Source: Aurantiacibacter xanthus
GTDB taxonomy: Bacteria; Pseudomonadota; Alphaproteobacteria; Sphingomonadales; Sphingomonadaceae
Direction: 5' to 3'
DNA: 64,000 nucleotides
NCBI RefSeq assembly: GCF_003584015.1
Contig: NZ_QXFM01000112.1
Location: forward strand, 1 to 64,000
Within the stretch, counting starts at the first letter, position 1, and the number at the start of each line of letters is the position of its first letter. The notes beneath the pieces were generated by a model, which saw only the letters and a program-made list of their open reading frames with translations, was not told the origin of the DNA and did not search any database. The translations under genes were made by a program, and so were the position numbers. Positions 44,541 through 53,124 of the stretch are shown here, in pieces.

Positions 44541-46085
44541 GTGGAAGAAATCCCCAGCGGAATAGCTCGTTACACGAGTGCGATCTCCGTGTGGGCTAGC
44601 CTTGAGACGGTTGTCCGGTTAACGCCTGCCGCGCATTTCATGGAATTCACTCTCCCCTTGTCGCTTGCCGTGATCGGCTCCCTGCTGGCCGATTGCCTTG
44701 CCCATCCCCGCCGGTCAGGTCTGCGGCAGGAGGCCGGTCTGTGGCTGACCGCGCTTTCGAGCATGGTGGCATTCGGTCTGTTCCTCGCCCTGAGTGGAGA
44801 CACCTTGCTGGCGGCCCTGACGGCTTTGGCGTTGCAAGTGCTGCTGGTGGTCTCGTCCAATGCCAAGCTGCGTATTCTGGGCGAGCCACTGCACTTTTCC
44901 GATCTGGCGCTGTTCTTCGCGGTATTTCAGCATCCGCAATTCTATTTCTCGGCCCTGTCGATCTGGCAGAAGATCGTTGGACTGGCCGTGCTGGCGTCGC
45001 TGATCGCGGCGTTTGTCTGGCGCTTCGATACCTCGGTGGCGATCCATCTGGGCGGTGCGACAATCGCTGTGATCGGGATCATGGCGATCGCACTCTCGCT
45101 GCGCCTGCCAGCATTCCGCAAGCTCGCCGCAAGGCCCGATGCCGAAGGCGATGTGGCAAAGCTGGGGCTGGTGCCGACCTTGCTGCTCTACTGGTTGCGG
45201 TGGCGGGGCACCCCGCCACAGACGCTGCGCTCGGCAGAGCCACATGCTGCGACAGTTGCGAACGAGGCAGAGATCGTCATCGCGATCCAGTGCGAGAGCT
45301 TTGCCGATCCGGTCGAGCTGTTCGGCGACAGGAAATATGCGCTGCCCGCGCTGGAGAGCGCCCGCTTGCAGGCGGCCCAATGGGGCAACCTGCTGGTCAG
45401 CGGCTTTGGTGCCTACACCATGCGCACCGAATATGGCGTGTTGTTCGGACGCGAGGAGGAGGCGCTGGGCTTCTGCCGTTACGATCCGTTCCTCACCGCC
45501 GCGCGCGAGGCCGAATGGGCGCTGCCGCACAGGCTCGGCACCGGGGCGTGGCGCAGCCTGTTCGTCCACCCGCACGACATGCGCTTCTACAATCGCCACG
45601 CGATCATGCCGGCGGCCGGCTTTGCCGAACTGGTGAGCGAGGATGCTTTCGCTCCGCCGCTTCCGGGCGAGGGCCGTTACGTCACCGACAAGGCCGTGGC
45701 CGACAAGATCCTGCAGCTGGCACAAGCTGCCGAGGAGCGCCGGTTCATCTATGCCGTCACGATCGAGAATCACGGTCCGTGGTCGGTCGACGGGGCGCTG
45801 GAAGACGACAGCCTGCTGAACCAGTATCTCCGCCGCGTTCAGGCGAGCGACGCGATGCTTGGCCAGTTGCTCGATGGACTGGCGGCCCTTCGCCGACCGG
45901 CGGTGCTGGCCTTCTTCGGCGACCACCGCCCGAGCATTCCGGGGCTCAGCCAGCCGGGCGGGCCTCGCCACACGCCCTATGTGATCCTGAAGCTGGACCG
46001 CAACGGTGATCTGGTCCCGGGCACCAATGCGCGCGAGGACATTACGCCCGCGCAATTGCATCGCGCCATTCTGGGCATGGTCTGA
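44541..46085 (+). CDS. LtaS-like membrane sulfatase-fold enzyme (phosphoglycerol-transferase type)
   Basis: An N-terminal part with about five membrane helices (residues 30-190) is followed by an alkaline-phosphatase-fold domain. Metal and nucleophile positions of LtaS-type enzymes are visible: E252 in IQCESF, T293 in AYTMRTE, and D461-H462 in FFGDHRPSIPG. Related enzymes move phosphoglycerol or phosphoethanolamine from lipids onto glycans. The start is uncertain: GTG 44541 is used here; ATG 44640 would still keep the helices, and would leave room for a promoter between this gene and kpsS. Its place beside kpsS suggests capsule modification or polymer synthesis. Confidence 0.82.
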   Translation: MEEIPSGIARYTSAISVWASLETVVRLTPAAHFMEFTLPLSLAVIGSLLADCLAHPRRSGLRQEAGLWLTALSSMVAFGLFLALSGDTLLAALTALALQVLLVVSSNAKLRILGEPLHFSDLALFFAVFQHPQFYFSALSIWQKIVGLAVLASLIAAFVWRFDTSVAIHLGGATIAVIGIMAIALSLRLPAFRKLAARPDAEGDVAKLGLVPTLLLYWLRWRGTPPQTLRSAEPHAATVANEAEIVIAIQCESFADPVELFGDRKYALPALESARLQAAQWGNLLVSGFGAYTMRTEYGVLFGREEEALGFCRYDPFLTAAREAEWALPHRLGTGAWRSLFVHPHDMRFYNRHAIMPAAGFAELVSEDAFAPPLPGEGRYVTDKAVADKILQLAQAAEERRFIYAVTIENHGPWSVDGALEDDSLLNQYLRRVQASDAMLGQLLDGLAALRRPAVLAFFGDHRPSIPGLSQPGGPRHTPYVILKLDRNGDLVPGTNAREDITPAQLHRAILGMV

Positions 46086-46100
46086 CGCGACCGGGCTGGC

Positions 46101-46886
46101 TCAGGGTTTGAGAGCCGCCAGTACCCGGTCGCGCAGAAATGTGGGCAGCAGCTTCTCGAGAAGCCTCAGCGCGGTGAAGGGCCAGGGCGTCACATAGTGG
46201 CGTTTGCCGCGCTCCGCCGCCTGCGCAATCCTCCTTGCGGCGACCTCGACGGGTATGGCCATAGGCCTCTTGTTGGCACCGCTGGCGATGAAGCCCGGTG
46301 CGACCAGCACAACCGAAACGCCGTGCGGCTTCATCGCGATCCGTAGCGCGTCGGCGAAGTGCGCCAGCCCGGCCTTGGAGGCTGCATAGCTGGCAGCCGA
46401 CGGCAGCGCATGATGCCCTGCTGCCGAGCCAATGATCACGATCCGCCCGCGCCCGCGCTCAGCCATCCGCTGCGCTATCGCCGTGGCCATGGCGGCAGGC
46501 GCGGTGAAGTTGGTTTGCACCATCCGTGCGACCTGTTCCGGCGGCTCCACAAGCGCATCTGCCGGGCAGACATCGCCAATCCCTGCAACGAGGTAAACCA
46601 CATCGAACGCAGTCTCGCTGTCTTCGGCAACGAGCGCGGCGACAGCGGCGTCGCAGTCGGTGAGGTCGAGACTGCGTTCGCTGGCCTCGGCACCAGCCGT
46701 GCGGGCAGCCTCGGCGGTGTCGGCAAGGCGCACTTCGTTGCGGCCCCACAGGCTCAGGACCGTGTCGGGCCCGGCATGATACAGCGCCAAGGCACGGCCC
46801 AGCGCACCTGAAGCACCTGTGATCAGCAAGTGCTTGGCAATTTGGGGTGTGGGTGATTGGCTACACCGGGATTGCAAGCGTGCCAT
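46101..46886 (-). CDS. SDR-family NAD(P)-dependent oxidoreductase
   Basis: This 261-residue SDR has the cofactor motif LLITGASGALGRAL near residues 20-33, a VYLVAGIGDV strand, and Ser-Tyr-Lys catalysis in IIGSAAGHHALPSAASYAASK. The C-terminus is hydrophobic and basic (LLEKLLPTFLRDRVLAALKP), as in membrane-associated SDRs of the KDSR/lipid type, and found in capsule loci. It is convergent with the LtaS-like gene and divergent from the hydroxylase gene, with about 75 bases between starts. The substrate, sugar or lipid, is unresolved. Confidence 0.85.
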   Translation of the reverse strand: MARLQSRCSQSPTPQIAKHLLITGASGALGRALALYHAGPDTVLSLWGRNEVRLADTAEAARTAGAEASERSLDLTDCDAAVAALVAEDSETAFDVVYLVAGIGDVCPADALVEPPEQVARMVQTNFTAPAAMATAIAQRMAERGRGRIVIIGSAAGHHALPSAASYAASKAGLAHFADALRIAMKPHGVSVVLVAPGFIASGANKRPMAIPVEVAARRIAQAAERGKRHYVTPWPFTALRLLEKLLPTFLRDRVLAALKP

Positions 46887-46962
46887 GTATTAACCTTGAA
46901 AAAGGGTTTTCGGCGCAAGTTCCTTGACAGCCAGTAGCCTTTTCTGTCCAGAAGAGATGATG

Positions 46963-47592
46963 ATGCCGACCTCCGACGATAACCCAAACCGGCTCGTTCT
47001 CTTTGAAAACCAGGCGGTTGAGAAGCTTACAGTAATCTCGCTTCGCTGGTTTGTCGTGGTTTGGTCCGTGCTCCTGCCGCTTATCGCCTGGGCCGGATGG
47101 GGGCGAGTGTCCGCTCTCGACGGGCTGGCGCTGGTGGGTCTTGGCCTGTTGGTATGGACGCTGTTCGAATATTGGGCACACCGCTACCTGTTCCACTGGG
47201 AAGCTTCGTGGAAGCCGGTGCAGCAGCTGGTTTTTCTGATTCACGGCAACCATCACGAACAACCGCGTGACCTTTTGCGCAACCTCATGCCGCCGGTCGT
47301 CAGTGTGCCCGTCGGGCTGATCGTGTGGGCCTTGTGCTTCGCGCTGGTCGGCCATGCCGGGACCTGGCTGTTTCTCGGGTTCATGAGCGGCTATGTCCTC
47401 TATGACCTGATCCATTATGCGTGCCATCAGTGGCCGATGCGCGGTCGGCTGGGCCGGATGCTCAAGCGCCATCATATGCGGCACCACTTCACCGACGAGA
47501 ACGGCAACTTTGCCATTACTGCGCTGTTCTGGGATCGCCTGTTCGCAACACGGGTCCACGGTGCTCGTCGGCAACAGGAAGCGGGCAAGTAG
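46963..47592 (+). CDS. Fatty-acid-hydroxylase/sterol-desaturase-family membrane protein
   Basis: The 209-residue protein has three tandem ATGs (46957, 46960, 46963); AGAAGAG is best spaced for the last. It has about four membrane helices and the di-iron histidine series of the family: EYWAHRYLFHW, HGNHHEQPRD, YDLIHYACHQWP and KRHHMRHHFTDEN. That order is like eukaryotic fatty-acid 2-hydroxylases (Scs7/FA2H). It could hydroxylate an acyl chain of a lipid anchor or a ceramide, which would fit sphingolipid-making bacteria; that role is inferred. Confidence 0.88.
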   Translation: MPTSDDNPNRLVLFENQAVEKLTVISLRWFVVVWSVLLPLIAWAGWGRVSALDGLALVGLGLLVWTLFEYWAHRYLFHWEASWKPVQQLVFLIHGNHHEQPRDLLRNLMPPVVSVPVGLIVWALCFALVGHAGTWLFLGFMSGYVLYDLIHYACHQWPMRGRLGRMLKRHHMRHHFTDENGNFAITALFWDRLFATRVHGARRQQEAGK

Positions 47593-47598
47593 CCTTTC

Positions 47599-48795
47599 CT
47601 ATTTGCGCGCGCAGTTCTCGATGAGCTGCACCGCAATCTGCATGTGCGCAGGCCAGTCCGGGGCGTGCCAGTCTTTCATTCGCGTCATCTGCGCCCGGTG
47701 CATCGGGCCGCGCTGCGCATGGTCGAGTATGGCGTCGCGCCAGCCCGGTCCATCGAGCGGGTCGCGGTAGTCGGGCGCATCGCCGCCGACCTCGCGATGG
47801 GCCGCGATGTCGCTGGCGATGACTGGGGTGCCGACCGACAGTGCCTCGGCAATCGGCATGCCGAAGCCTTCCGTGAACGACGGCATCACCAGAGCATTGG
47901 CCCCGCGCAGCCATCGCGCGAGATCGCCATCGCCGCAGCTGTTCACCTCCTCGACGAAGGGCTTTAGCGCCGGGCAGCGGTCGAGCAGGTCGAGGACCTG
48001 TTCGTTTTCCCAGCCGCGGCGGCCGATCACCACCAGGCGCGGAATTTCGGCGGCGGGCAGGCGCTCGGCCATGCTTCGCCACAGGTGCAGCAGCAACAGG
48101 TGGTTCTTGCGCGGCTCGATGGTGCCAAGACACAGCAGGTAGGGCCGCGCCTGCCGGTCATCGCGCGGAGCGGCCTCGGGGATGGCTTGTGTGCCCAGCA
48201 AGGCGGCCGCAATCGGCGGCGGCAGCAGCCCGCGTCCTTCGATCCAGCGCGCCAGCGACGCGCCGGTGGCAGCCGAATTGACGATCACCGCATCGGCCAG
48301 CTCGGCCACGGTTGCCATCCGCCGCTCGTGCAGTGCGGCGCCGCCGGGACGGGCATATTCGGGAAACTCGATCGGGATGAGGTCGTGGACCATGCACACG
48401 AAGCGGGCCTGTTCGCGCCCCAGTTTGCGGCGGACCTTGTCCGGGTGGTGGAGGTGGTGCGGCGAGACCTGCACCAGCACGTCAGCCGAGCCGACCCCGG
48501 CGTTGCGCGGCAACAACCGCGAGATCCACGGCGCGGCATCGGCCAGCGAGCGCTTGCCTTTCCGGCTTTCGCTGTTGGCCCAGCGCCGGTCCAGCTCGTC
48601 GAGGTAGGCGAGCGCCGCCGGGCGTGCAATCCGGCCGTAGATGCCCGAGGGATGAACAGCGCTGAACGCCAGCGCGTCGCCATAGGCCTCCAGCAGGCCG
48701 CGGGCATAGGCCATCTCCACCCGGTCGACGCCCGAAGGCGTGAAATGGCGGACGCGCGAGATCAGCCGCGAGATATCGAGCACTACCCTGGTCAT
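47599..48795 (-). CDS. GT4-family glycosyltransferase
   Basis: This 398-residue GT-B enzyme begins TRVVLDISRLISRVRHFTPSG and has FVCMVHDLIPIEFPEYA. The donor-side C-terminal half has LCLGTIEPRKNHLLLL and FTEGFGMPIAEALSVGTPVI, the EX7E-type nucleotide-sugar site. It is related to mannosyl- or rhamnosyltransferases of polysaccharide loci. Its ATG overlaps the kpsC stop by four bases, so it is coupled to Kdo-linker synthesis and may add the next sugar. It converges on the hydroxylase gene. Confidence 0.9.
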   Translation of the reverse strand: MTRVVLDISRLISRVRHFTPSGVDRVEMAYARGLLEAYGDALAFSAVHPSGIYGRIARPAALAYLDELDRRWANSESRKGKRSLADAAPWISRLLPRNAGVGSADVLVQVSPHHLHHPDKVRRKLGREQARFVCMVHDLIPIEFPEYARPGGAALHERRMATVAELADAVIVNSAATGASLARWIEGRGLLPPPIAAALLGTQAIPEAAPRDDRQARPYLLCLGTIEPRKNHLLLLHLWRSMAERLPAAEIPRLVVIGRRGWENEQVLDLLDRCPALKPFVEEVNSCGDGDLARWLRGANALVMPSFTEGFGMPIAEALSVGTPVIASDIAAHREVGGDAPDYRDPLDGPGWRDAILDHAQRGPMHRAQMTRMKDWHAPDWPAHMQIAVQLIENCARK

Positions 48796-50438
48796 GGCTG
48801 CGCGGCCTTAGCTTTGCGTTTCTGGAAACGCGAGACGATCCGGCCTTGCAGCCGCCGCAGCGGCTCTATCCAGCCCTGGCGATTGGGCATCGTACCTTCC
48901 GCCATGCGCCGGATCAGCACTTCGGGCGGGCAGGGCAGGCCGGTGACGGGGTCGAGATAGCGCGGGTAGAGCAGCAGCACGCCCGCCACCAGTTCGTCGA
49001 GCGTGAGCTGGCGTCCGCGCCGGTCGGGCACCGTGCCCAGATCGCGGGTCAGCCCCCAGCCGGCGAAGAACGGGGTGCCGTGGCAGGTCACCTCGCGCCC
49101 GCGCAGCAGCGCCTCGAAGCCGGAGAGCGAGGTCAGCACATGCAGCGCGTCGACCTCGTCGAGCAGATCGGCCATGCTGCCTTCGCGCACGATGCGGTCG
49201 GCATAGTGGAGCGCGTCTTCGTCGGCCACCGCGCCGTTGCGGTGCCCGGCATCGACATCGGGGTGCGGACGCCACCAGATTTCCGCCTCGGGCTCGCGGG
49301 CGCGGGCGCGTTTGAGCAGTTCGAGATTGGAGGCCAGCCCGCCGCCGCCCGCCAGCACCGACATGTCGTCCTCGACCTGACCGGGCACGAGCACCACGCG
49401 GCGCGTCCGTTTCAGGCTTTCGTCAGACTTGCCGCGTGCGCCGCTGCTGCGGGCATATTTGCTGATCCCGGCGGCAACGATGTTTTTGCGCAGCTGGCGG
49501 GCGCGCTCGATCAGCGCCGGGGCGAAGTCGGTGACCGCGAGGATCGTTTCGAGATCGCTTGGCGCAGAGGGATCGAAATGGATGCCCTGCCGGTCGACCA
49601 CTACAGAAGAGGGAGGCACCAGATTGCTGCCCAGACCGGCGGAACGAACGAAGCCGTCTTCCACCCGCACCAGCGCCACACCCCTTTCGCGGGCCTGTGC
49701 GATCAGCCTTGGCGAGATGCGCGAGGGCCAGACCGCCACCGCGCCGCCGTGTCGCTGCGCATGGGCGAGAGCACTGGTGCCGCTGTGGGCGATGCGCAGG
49801 CGCGTGCCGGGCACCCAGAGAAAGCGGCGGATTTCGGCGCGCTTCCACCAGCTCATGCCGCAGGCGGCGACGATGGTCTGGCCGCTTGTGCCGCGATTGC
49901 CGTCGATCACGCGCCGCCATTCCGCCAGCAGGGCGATGGCCTCGTGCGGGGTGAGCCAGTTGCCGGAGAACGGATCGCGCATGGGCTGGGCCAGCGCCGT
50001 CAGCGCCGTGGCCTTCAACGTGGCTTCGTCGTCCGCTGGGGCACCATAGGGGCCTGGCGAGAGGACTTGCACCGCGACCCCGAGGATGGCGGCGATGGCG
50101 ATCCACTCGTCATCGCCATGGGCGACCAGCCGCTTCGCTTGCGGCAGGATCGACCAGGGGTCGCAGTCGTGCGGGCAATCGAGGACGTCGCTCGCGCCAT
50201 AGGCTGTCTGCAAGTGCGGGAGTTCCGCCTTGTTGCGCGGGCGGAGCACCGTTTCGGCAAGCCGCTCGGGCGCGCATGGTGCGGCCCAGAAGGCTCCCCC
50301 CACGCGCGCTGTGCGCATGGCTTCGAGCAGGGCGTCGCTGTCAGCAGGCGCGAGATCCGGGGCGGGGTTCGCGGGCGCGCCCGCATGCTGCGCCCATGGG
50401 AACGGCGGTGCGCGCAGGAGAGGGGGGGCGTGGCTCAA
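48792..50438 (-). CDS. kpsC: Capsule Kdo-transferase KpsC with shortened N-terminal module
   Basis: At 548 residues it is shorter than classical KpsC (about 670, with two Kdo-transferase modules). The C-terminal module looks complete: ACGMSWWKRAEIRRFLW, RVEDGFVRSAGLGSNLVPP, VLVPGQVEDDMS, WWRPHPDVDAGHR and GFEALLRGREVTCHG. The first 170 residues hold only the tail of the other module (DPFSGNWLTPHEAIALLAEW). It would extend the Kdo linker on a lipid. It overlaps the phosphatase gene upstream and the glycosyltransferase gene downstream. Confidence 0.88.
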   Translation of the reverse strand: MSHAPPLLRAPPFPWAQHAGAPANPAPDLAPADSDALLEAMRTARVGGAFWAAPCAPERLAETVLRPRNKAELPHLQTAYGASDVLDCPHDCDPWSILPQAKRLVAHGDDEWIAIAAILGVAVQVLSPGPYGAPADDEATLKATALTALAQPMRDPFSGNWLTPHEAIALLAEWRRVIDGNRGTSGQTIVAACGMSWWKRAEIRRFLWVPGTRLRIAHSGTSALAHAQRHGGAVAVWPSRISPRLIAQARERGVALVRVEDGFVRSAGLGSNLVPPSSVVVDRQGIHFDPSAPSDLETILAVTDFAPALIERARQLRKNIVAAGISKYARSSGARGKSDESLKRTRRVVLVPGQVEDDMSVLAGGGGLASNLELLKRARAREPEAEIWWRPHPDVDAGHRNGAVADEDALHYADRIVREGSMADLLDEVDALHVLTSLSGFEALLRGREVTCHGTPFFAGWGLTRDLGTVPDRRGRQLTLDELVAGVLLLYPRYLDPVTGLPCPPEVLIRRMAEGTMPNRQGWIEPLRRLQGRIVSRFQKRKAKAAQP

Positions 50439-51046
50439 GGCCGCTCGCCCCAGGCTTGCAGCACCAACTGCTGCTGTCCATTGCGGGCAACGATGCCGTA
50501 TCCGCCGGTCGGCAGCTTGAGCGATGGCAGCGCCTTTGCGGCCTTATGCAGATGCGGGTCGGCCAGCAGGGCAAAGCGGGCCGCGCCATTGCTGGTGACG
50601 AGCAGCGTCGGTTGGTCGGAAGCAGGTTCGGCGGTAAACAGGTCCCGCCATGCCGCGATGCGCGCTTCGGGTTCTGCCACCCAGCCCGGAGGAACCTCCG
50701 CGCCGTGCTCCCATGCATTAAGCGCCTCCTTCCCGATCCGGGCGACAACCGCTTCCTCCGGCAAGTTCTCGTCGGGCCCGTGATCGACCTCGCGCAGAAA
50801 ATCGGCGGTCTCGACCTGTGGGGCACTTGGCATATGCGCGAGAATTGCCTCGGCGGTCTGCCGTGTGCGCAGCAAGGGGGACACCAGCATCCGCCCGAAG
50901 CGCCAGCCGCGCGCGGCAAAGCAGGCTCCAAGCGCGCGCGCCTGCTCCTTGCCCTTGGCGGTCAGGGGCAGGTCGGTGCGGGCGCCGATGCGGCGCGGCT
51001 GCTCGTCGGCTTCGAAGGTGTTGCCATGGCGGACGATAATGAACAT
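50435..51046 (-). CDS. Histidine-phosphatase-family protein with atypical second site
   Basis: The 203-residue protein starts at ATG 51044-51046 (MFIIVRHGNTF), with the RHG nucleophile motif at residues 6-8, SPLLRTRQTAE and an acidic E86 (FLREVDHG). The usual second catalytic histidine (VSHG) is replaced by Asn153 in VTSNGAARFAL. Its stop overlaps the kpsC start, and kdsB is upstream. It therefore sits within the Kdo pathway operon, where a Kdo-8-phosphate phosphatase (KdsC) is otherwise absent. A replacement for KdsC is one reading; the missing His makes the activity uncertain. Confidence 0.85.
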   Translation of the reverse strand: MFIIVRHGNTFEADEQPRRIGARTDLPLTAKGKEQARALGACFAARGWRFGRMLVSPLLRTRQTAEAILAHMPSAPQVETADFLREVDHGPDENLPEEAVVARIGKEALNAWEHGAEVPPGWVAEPEARIAAWRDLFTAEPASDQPTLLVTSNGAARFALLADPHLHKAAKALPSLKLPTGGYGIVARNGQQQLVLQAWGERP

Positions 51047-51094
51047 CGCCCCGGCTTTACGGCTCAGACTTTCGCGCGGCAATGGCTGCACGCG

Positions 51095-51904
51095 TTATGC
51101 CGGAAAGGGGTCGCCCAGTCGCGCAATCGCCTGTTCGGCGAGCGCGAGATCCTCGGGCGTGTCGATCCCGGACAAGGCGTGAGCGGGCATGGGCACGGGC
51201 ACCGTGGCGATGGTCCAGCCGCTTTCCATGAAGCGCAGCTGCTCAAGGCTTTCGAGCGTTTCGTAAGTGCCTTTCGCTGCGCCCACGAACCAGTCGAGCG
51301 CTGCCATCGTATAGGCATAAAGCCCGAGGTGCTGCCACACCGGCGAAAGCGGCTGTGCGCGCAGTTTTTGCTCGTCGCGCAGGGCGGGCAGGATCGCCTT
51401 GGAGAACCACAGCGCCTTGCCCTCGCCATCGCGCAGGCAGGTCGTGCCGCTGAACGGTGCGGTGCGCTTGTGTTCGCGCAGACGGTCAAGCCGGTCCCAG
51501 TCGAGCTGATAAACCGGGGTTGCCACCTGCGCCGTGCCCTCGCGCAGGCGCGTCAGCAGACCCGCAACGATCTCGCCCGAGATAAACGGCGCGTCGCCTT
51601 GCAGGCAGATCACCCGCCCGGGCAGGTGATCCTGCTGGAGCGCGGCGGCATGGGTTCTGGCGCTGCCCGAATCGAGCGCAGGATCGGTAAGGGCAACCCT
51701 TGCCCCCAGCGCGCGGGCGTGGTCGGCGATGCGTTCGTCGTCGGTGGCTACGACCAGCTCGCAATCGCCCGCGACGCGTGCCGCAAGGTTGCCGTTCGCG
51801 AGCACCCGTTCGAGCATGGTGCGCCCGGCGATCTTGCGCAGCGGTTTGCCCGGAAGGCGCGTCGAAGCATAGCGCGCCGGGATGACGATGAGGTCGGGGG
51901 CCAT
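51095..51904 (-). CDS. kdsB: CMP-Kdo synthetase
   Basis: This 269-residue protein starts MAPDLIVIPARYASTRLPGK (KdsB nucleotide site) and has LVVATDDERI, ICLQGDAPFISGEIV (QGD(E/A)P motif) and the hydrophobic end with SGIDTPEDLALAE. It couples Kdo with CTP to CMP-Kdo, the donor for KpsS and KpsC. It is 17 bases downstream of kdsD on the same strand and 48 bases before the phosphatase start. Confidence 0.95.
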   Translation of the reverse strand: MAPDLIVIPARYASTRLPGKPLRKIAGRTMLERVLANGNLAARVAGDCELVVATDDERIADHARALGARVALTDPALDSGSARTHAAALQQDHLPGRVICLQGDAPFISGEIVAGLLTRLREGTAQVATPVYQLDWDRLDRLREHKRTAPFSGTTCLRDGEGKALWFSKAILPALRDEQKLRAQPLSPVWQHLGLYAYTMAALDWFVGAAKGTYETLESLEQLRFMESGWTIATVPVPMPAHALSGIDTPEDLALAEQAIARLGDPFPA

Positions 51905-51921
51905 CAGGGCCAGCCCGAGGC

Positions 51922-52908
51922 TTACAGTGTGCCCAGACGCACGAGGTCGTGCATGTGGACGATGCCGACCAGCTTGTGGCCTTCGGTCACGAACAGCACC
52001 GAAACCGCGTTGTCGTTCATCAGCGTCAGCGCTTCGGTTGCCAGCATCGTCGGCTCTGCCGCGACTGGCCGGGGCGACATGTGCCGGTCGATCGGCTCGT
52101 CGAGATCGGACAGCGCGATCGCGCGGCGCAGGTCGCCATCGGTGAAGGCGCCGACAAGGTGGTCGGCCCGGTCGACGACGGCGGTGCAGCCATAGCGCTT
52201 GCGGCTCATCTCGATCGTCGCTTCGCGCAAGGTGGCATGGACCGGTACGCAGGGCAGCGCCATTCCGGTGCCCATCACATCGCTAAGAGTCGCCAGCTGG
52301 GCACCGAGGCGGCCGCCGGGATGGAACAGCCGGAAGTTGCTGGGGGAGAACCCGTGCGTCTCGATCAGGGCCACGGCCAGCGCATCGCCCAGCGCCATTT
52401 GCACGGTGGTGGAGGAGGTGGGGGCCAGTTCATTGGGGCAGGCTTCGCGCACCTGCGGCAGGCACAGGCAGATATCGGCGGCTTCGCCGGCCATGCCGTC
52501 GCGGTTGGAGGTGGCGACGACCAGCGGAACCCGGTTGAGCCCGCAATAGGTGAAAATATCGCTCAGTTCCGGAGTGTTGCCCGACCAGGTCACGGCGAAC
52601 ACCACATCCTCGGTGGAGATCGCTCCCAGATCGCCATGGCTGGCCTCGCCGGGATGGAGGAAAAAGGCGGGCGTTCCGGTTGAGCAGAAGGTGGCGGCAA
52701 TCTTGCGCGCGATATGCCCGCTCTTGCCCATGCCGGTGACGATCACGCGGCCCTTGTTTCCGGCAAACAGCTTGACGGCCTTCACGAAATTGGCCCCGAG
52801 GTCGGACTGCTCGAGAGAGTCCCTCAGCTCGTGGAGGCCCGCAATTTCGATATCGAGCGTATTGATCGCAGCGCTGATTTCCTGCGGGCGGGAGAGTTCT
52901 GTTTTCAT
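51922..52908 (-). CDS. kdsD: Arabinose-5-phosphate isomerase
   Basis: The 328-residue protein starts at ATG 52906-52908 (MKTELSRPQEIS); the open frame to 53076 runs through the promoter region. Residues 40-175 form the SIS sugar isomerase domain with VTGMGKSGHIARKIAATF, HPGEASHGDLG and TWSGNTPELSD. Two CBS repeats follow (about 210-328), with ATLREATIEMS and TDGDLRRAI. It interconverts ribulose-5-phosphate and arabinose-5-phosphate, the first Kdo step; capsule versions are also named KpsF. It is first in the kdsD-kdsB-phosphatase-kpsC-GT operon and divergent from kdsA. Confidence 0.94.
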   Translation of the reverse strand: MKTELSRPQEISAAINTLDIEIAGLHELRDSLEQSDLGANFVKAVKLFAGNKGRVIVTGMGKSGHIARKIAATFCSTGTPAFFLHPGEASHGDLGAISTEDVVFAVTWSGNTPELSDIFTYCGLNRVPLVVATSNRDGMAGEAADICLCLPQVREACPNELAPTSSTTVQMALGDALAVALIETHGFSPSNFRLFHPGGRLGAQLATLSDVMGTGMALPCVPVHATLREATIEMSRKRYGCTAVVDRADHLVGAFTDGDLRRAIALSDLDEPIDRHMSPRPVAAEPTMLATEALTLMNDNAVSVLFVTEGHKLVGIVHMHDLVRLGTL

Positions 52909-53124
52909 ATGCTGATCTGCCACACAACTATTGTTCAAACCCTGCAAGAGGGTCTGCACCGATCTCCCCAGCATCAGCACATCTGTGCTTGATCGGGCGG
53001 GAGGGGCCAGTATGTCAAGCGGTGTGTGCAAATGCGAAAACACTTTGTTCATACTTTGGCCATGAACAGTCAGCATTTGCTAAATGAGTGAAATGCGTAC
53101 TTTCCAGGGATTGGCACTGATATA
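52909..53124. promoter_or_regulatory. Divergent promoter region between kdsD and kdsA
   Basis: This 216-base gap is markedly richer in A and T than its neighbours and must drive both Kdo operons. It holds a short hairpin, AGCACA-tc-TGTGCT, at 52976-52989. TTGGCC with AT-rich sequence 17 bases on could serve kdsA. Neither ORF has a strong ribosome site; kdsA starts at ATAATG with no purine run at the usual distance. Confidence 0.45.
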
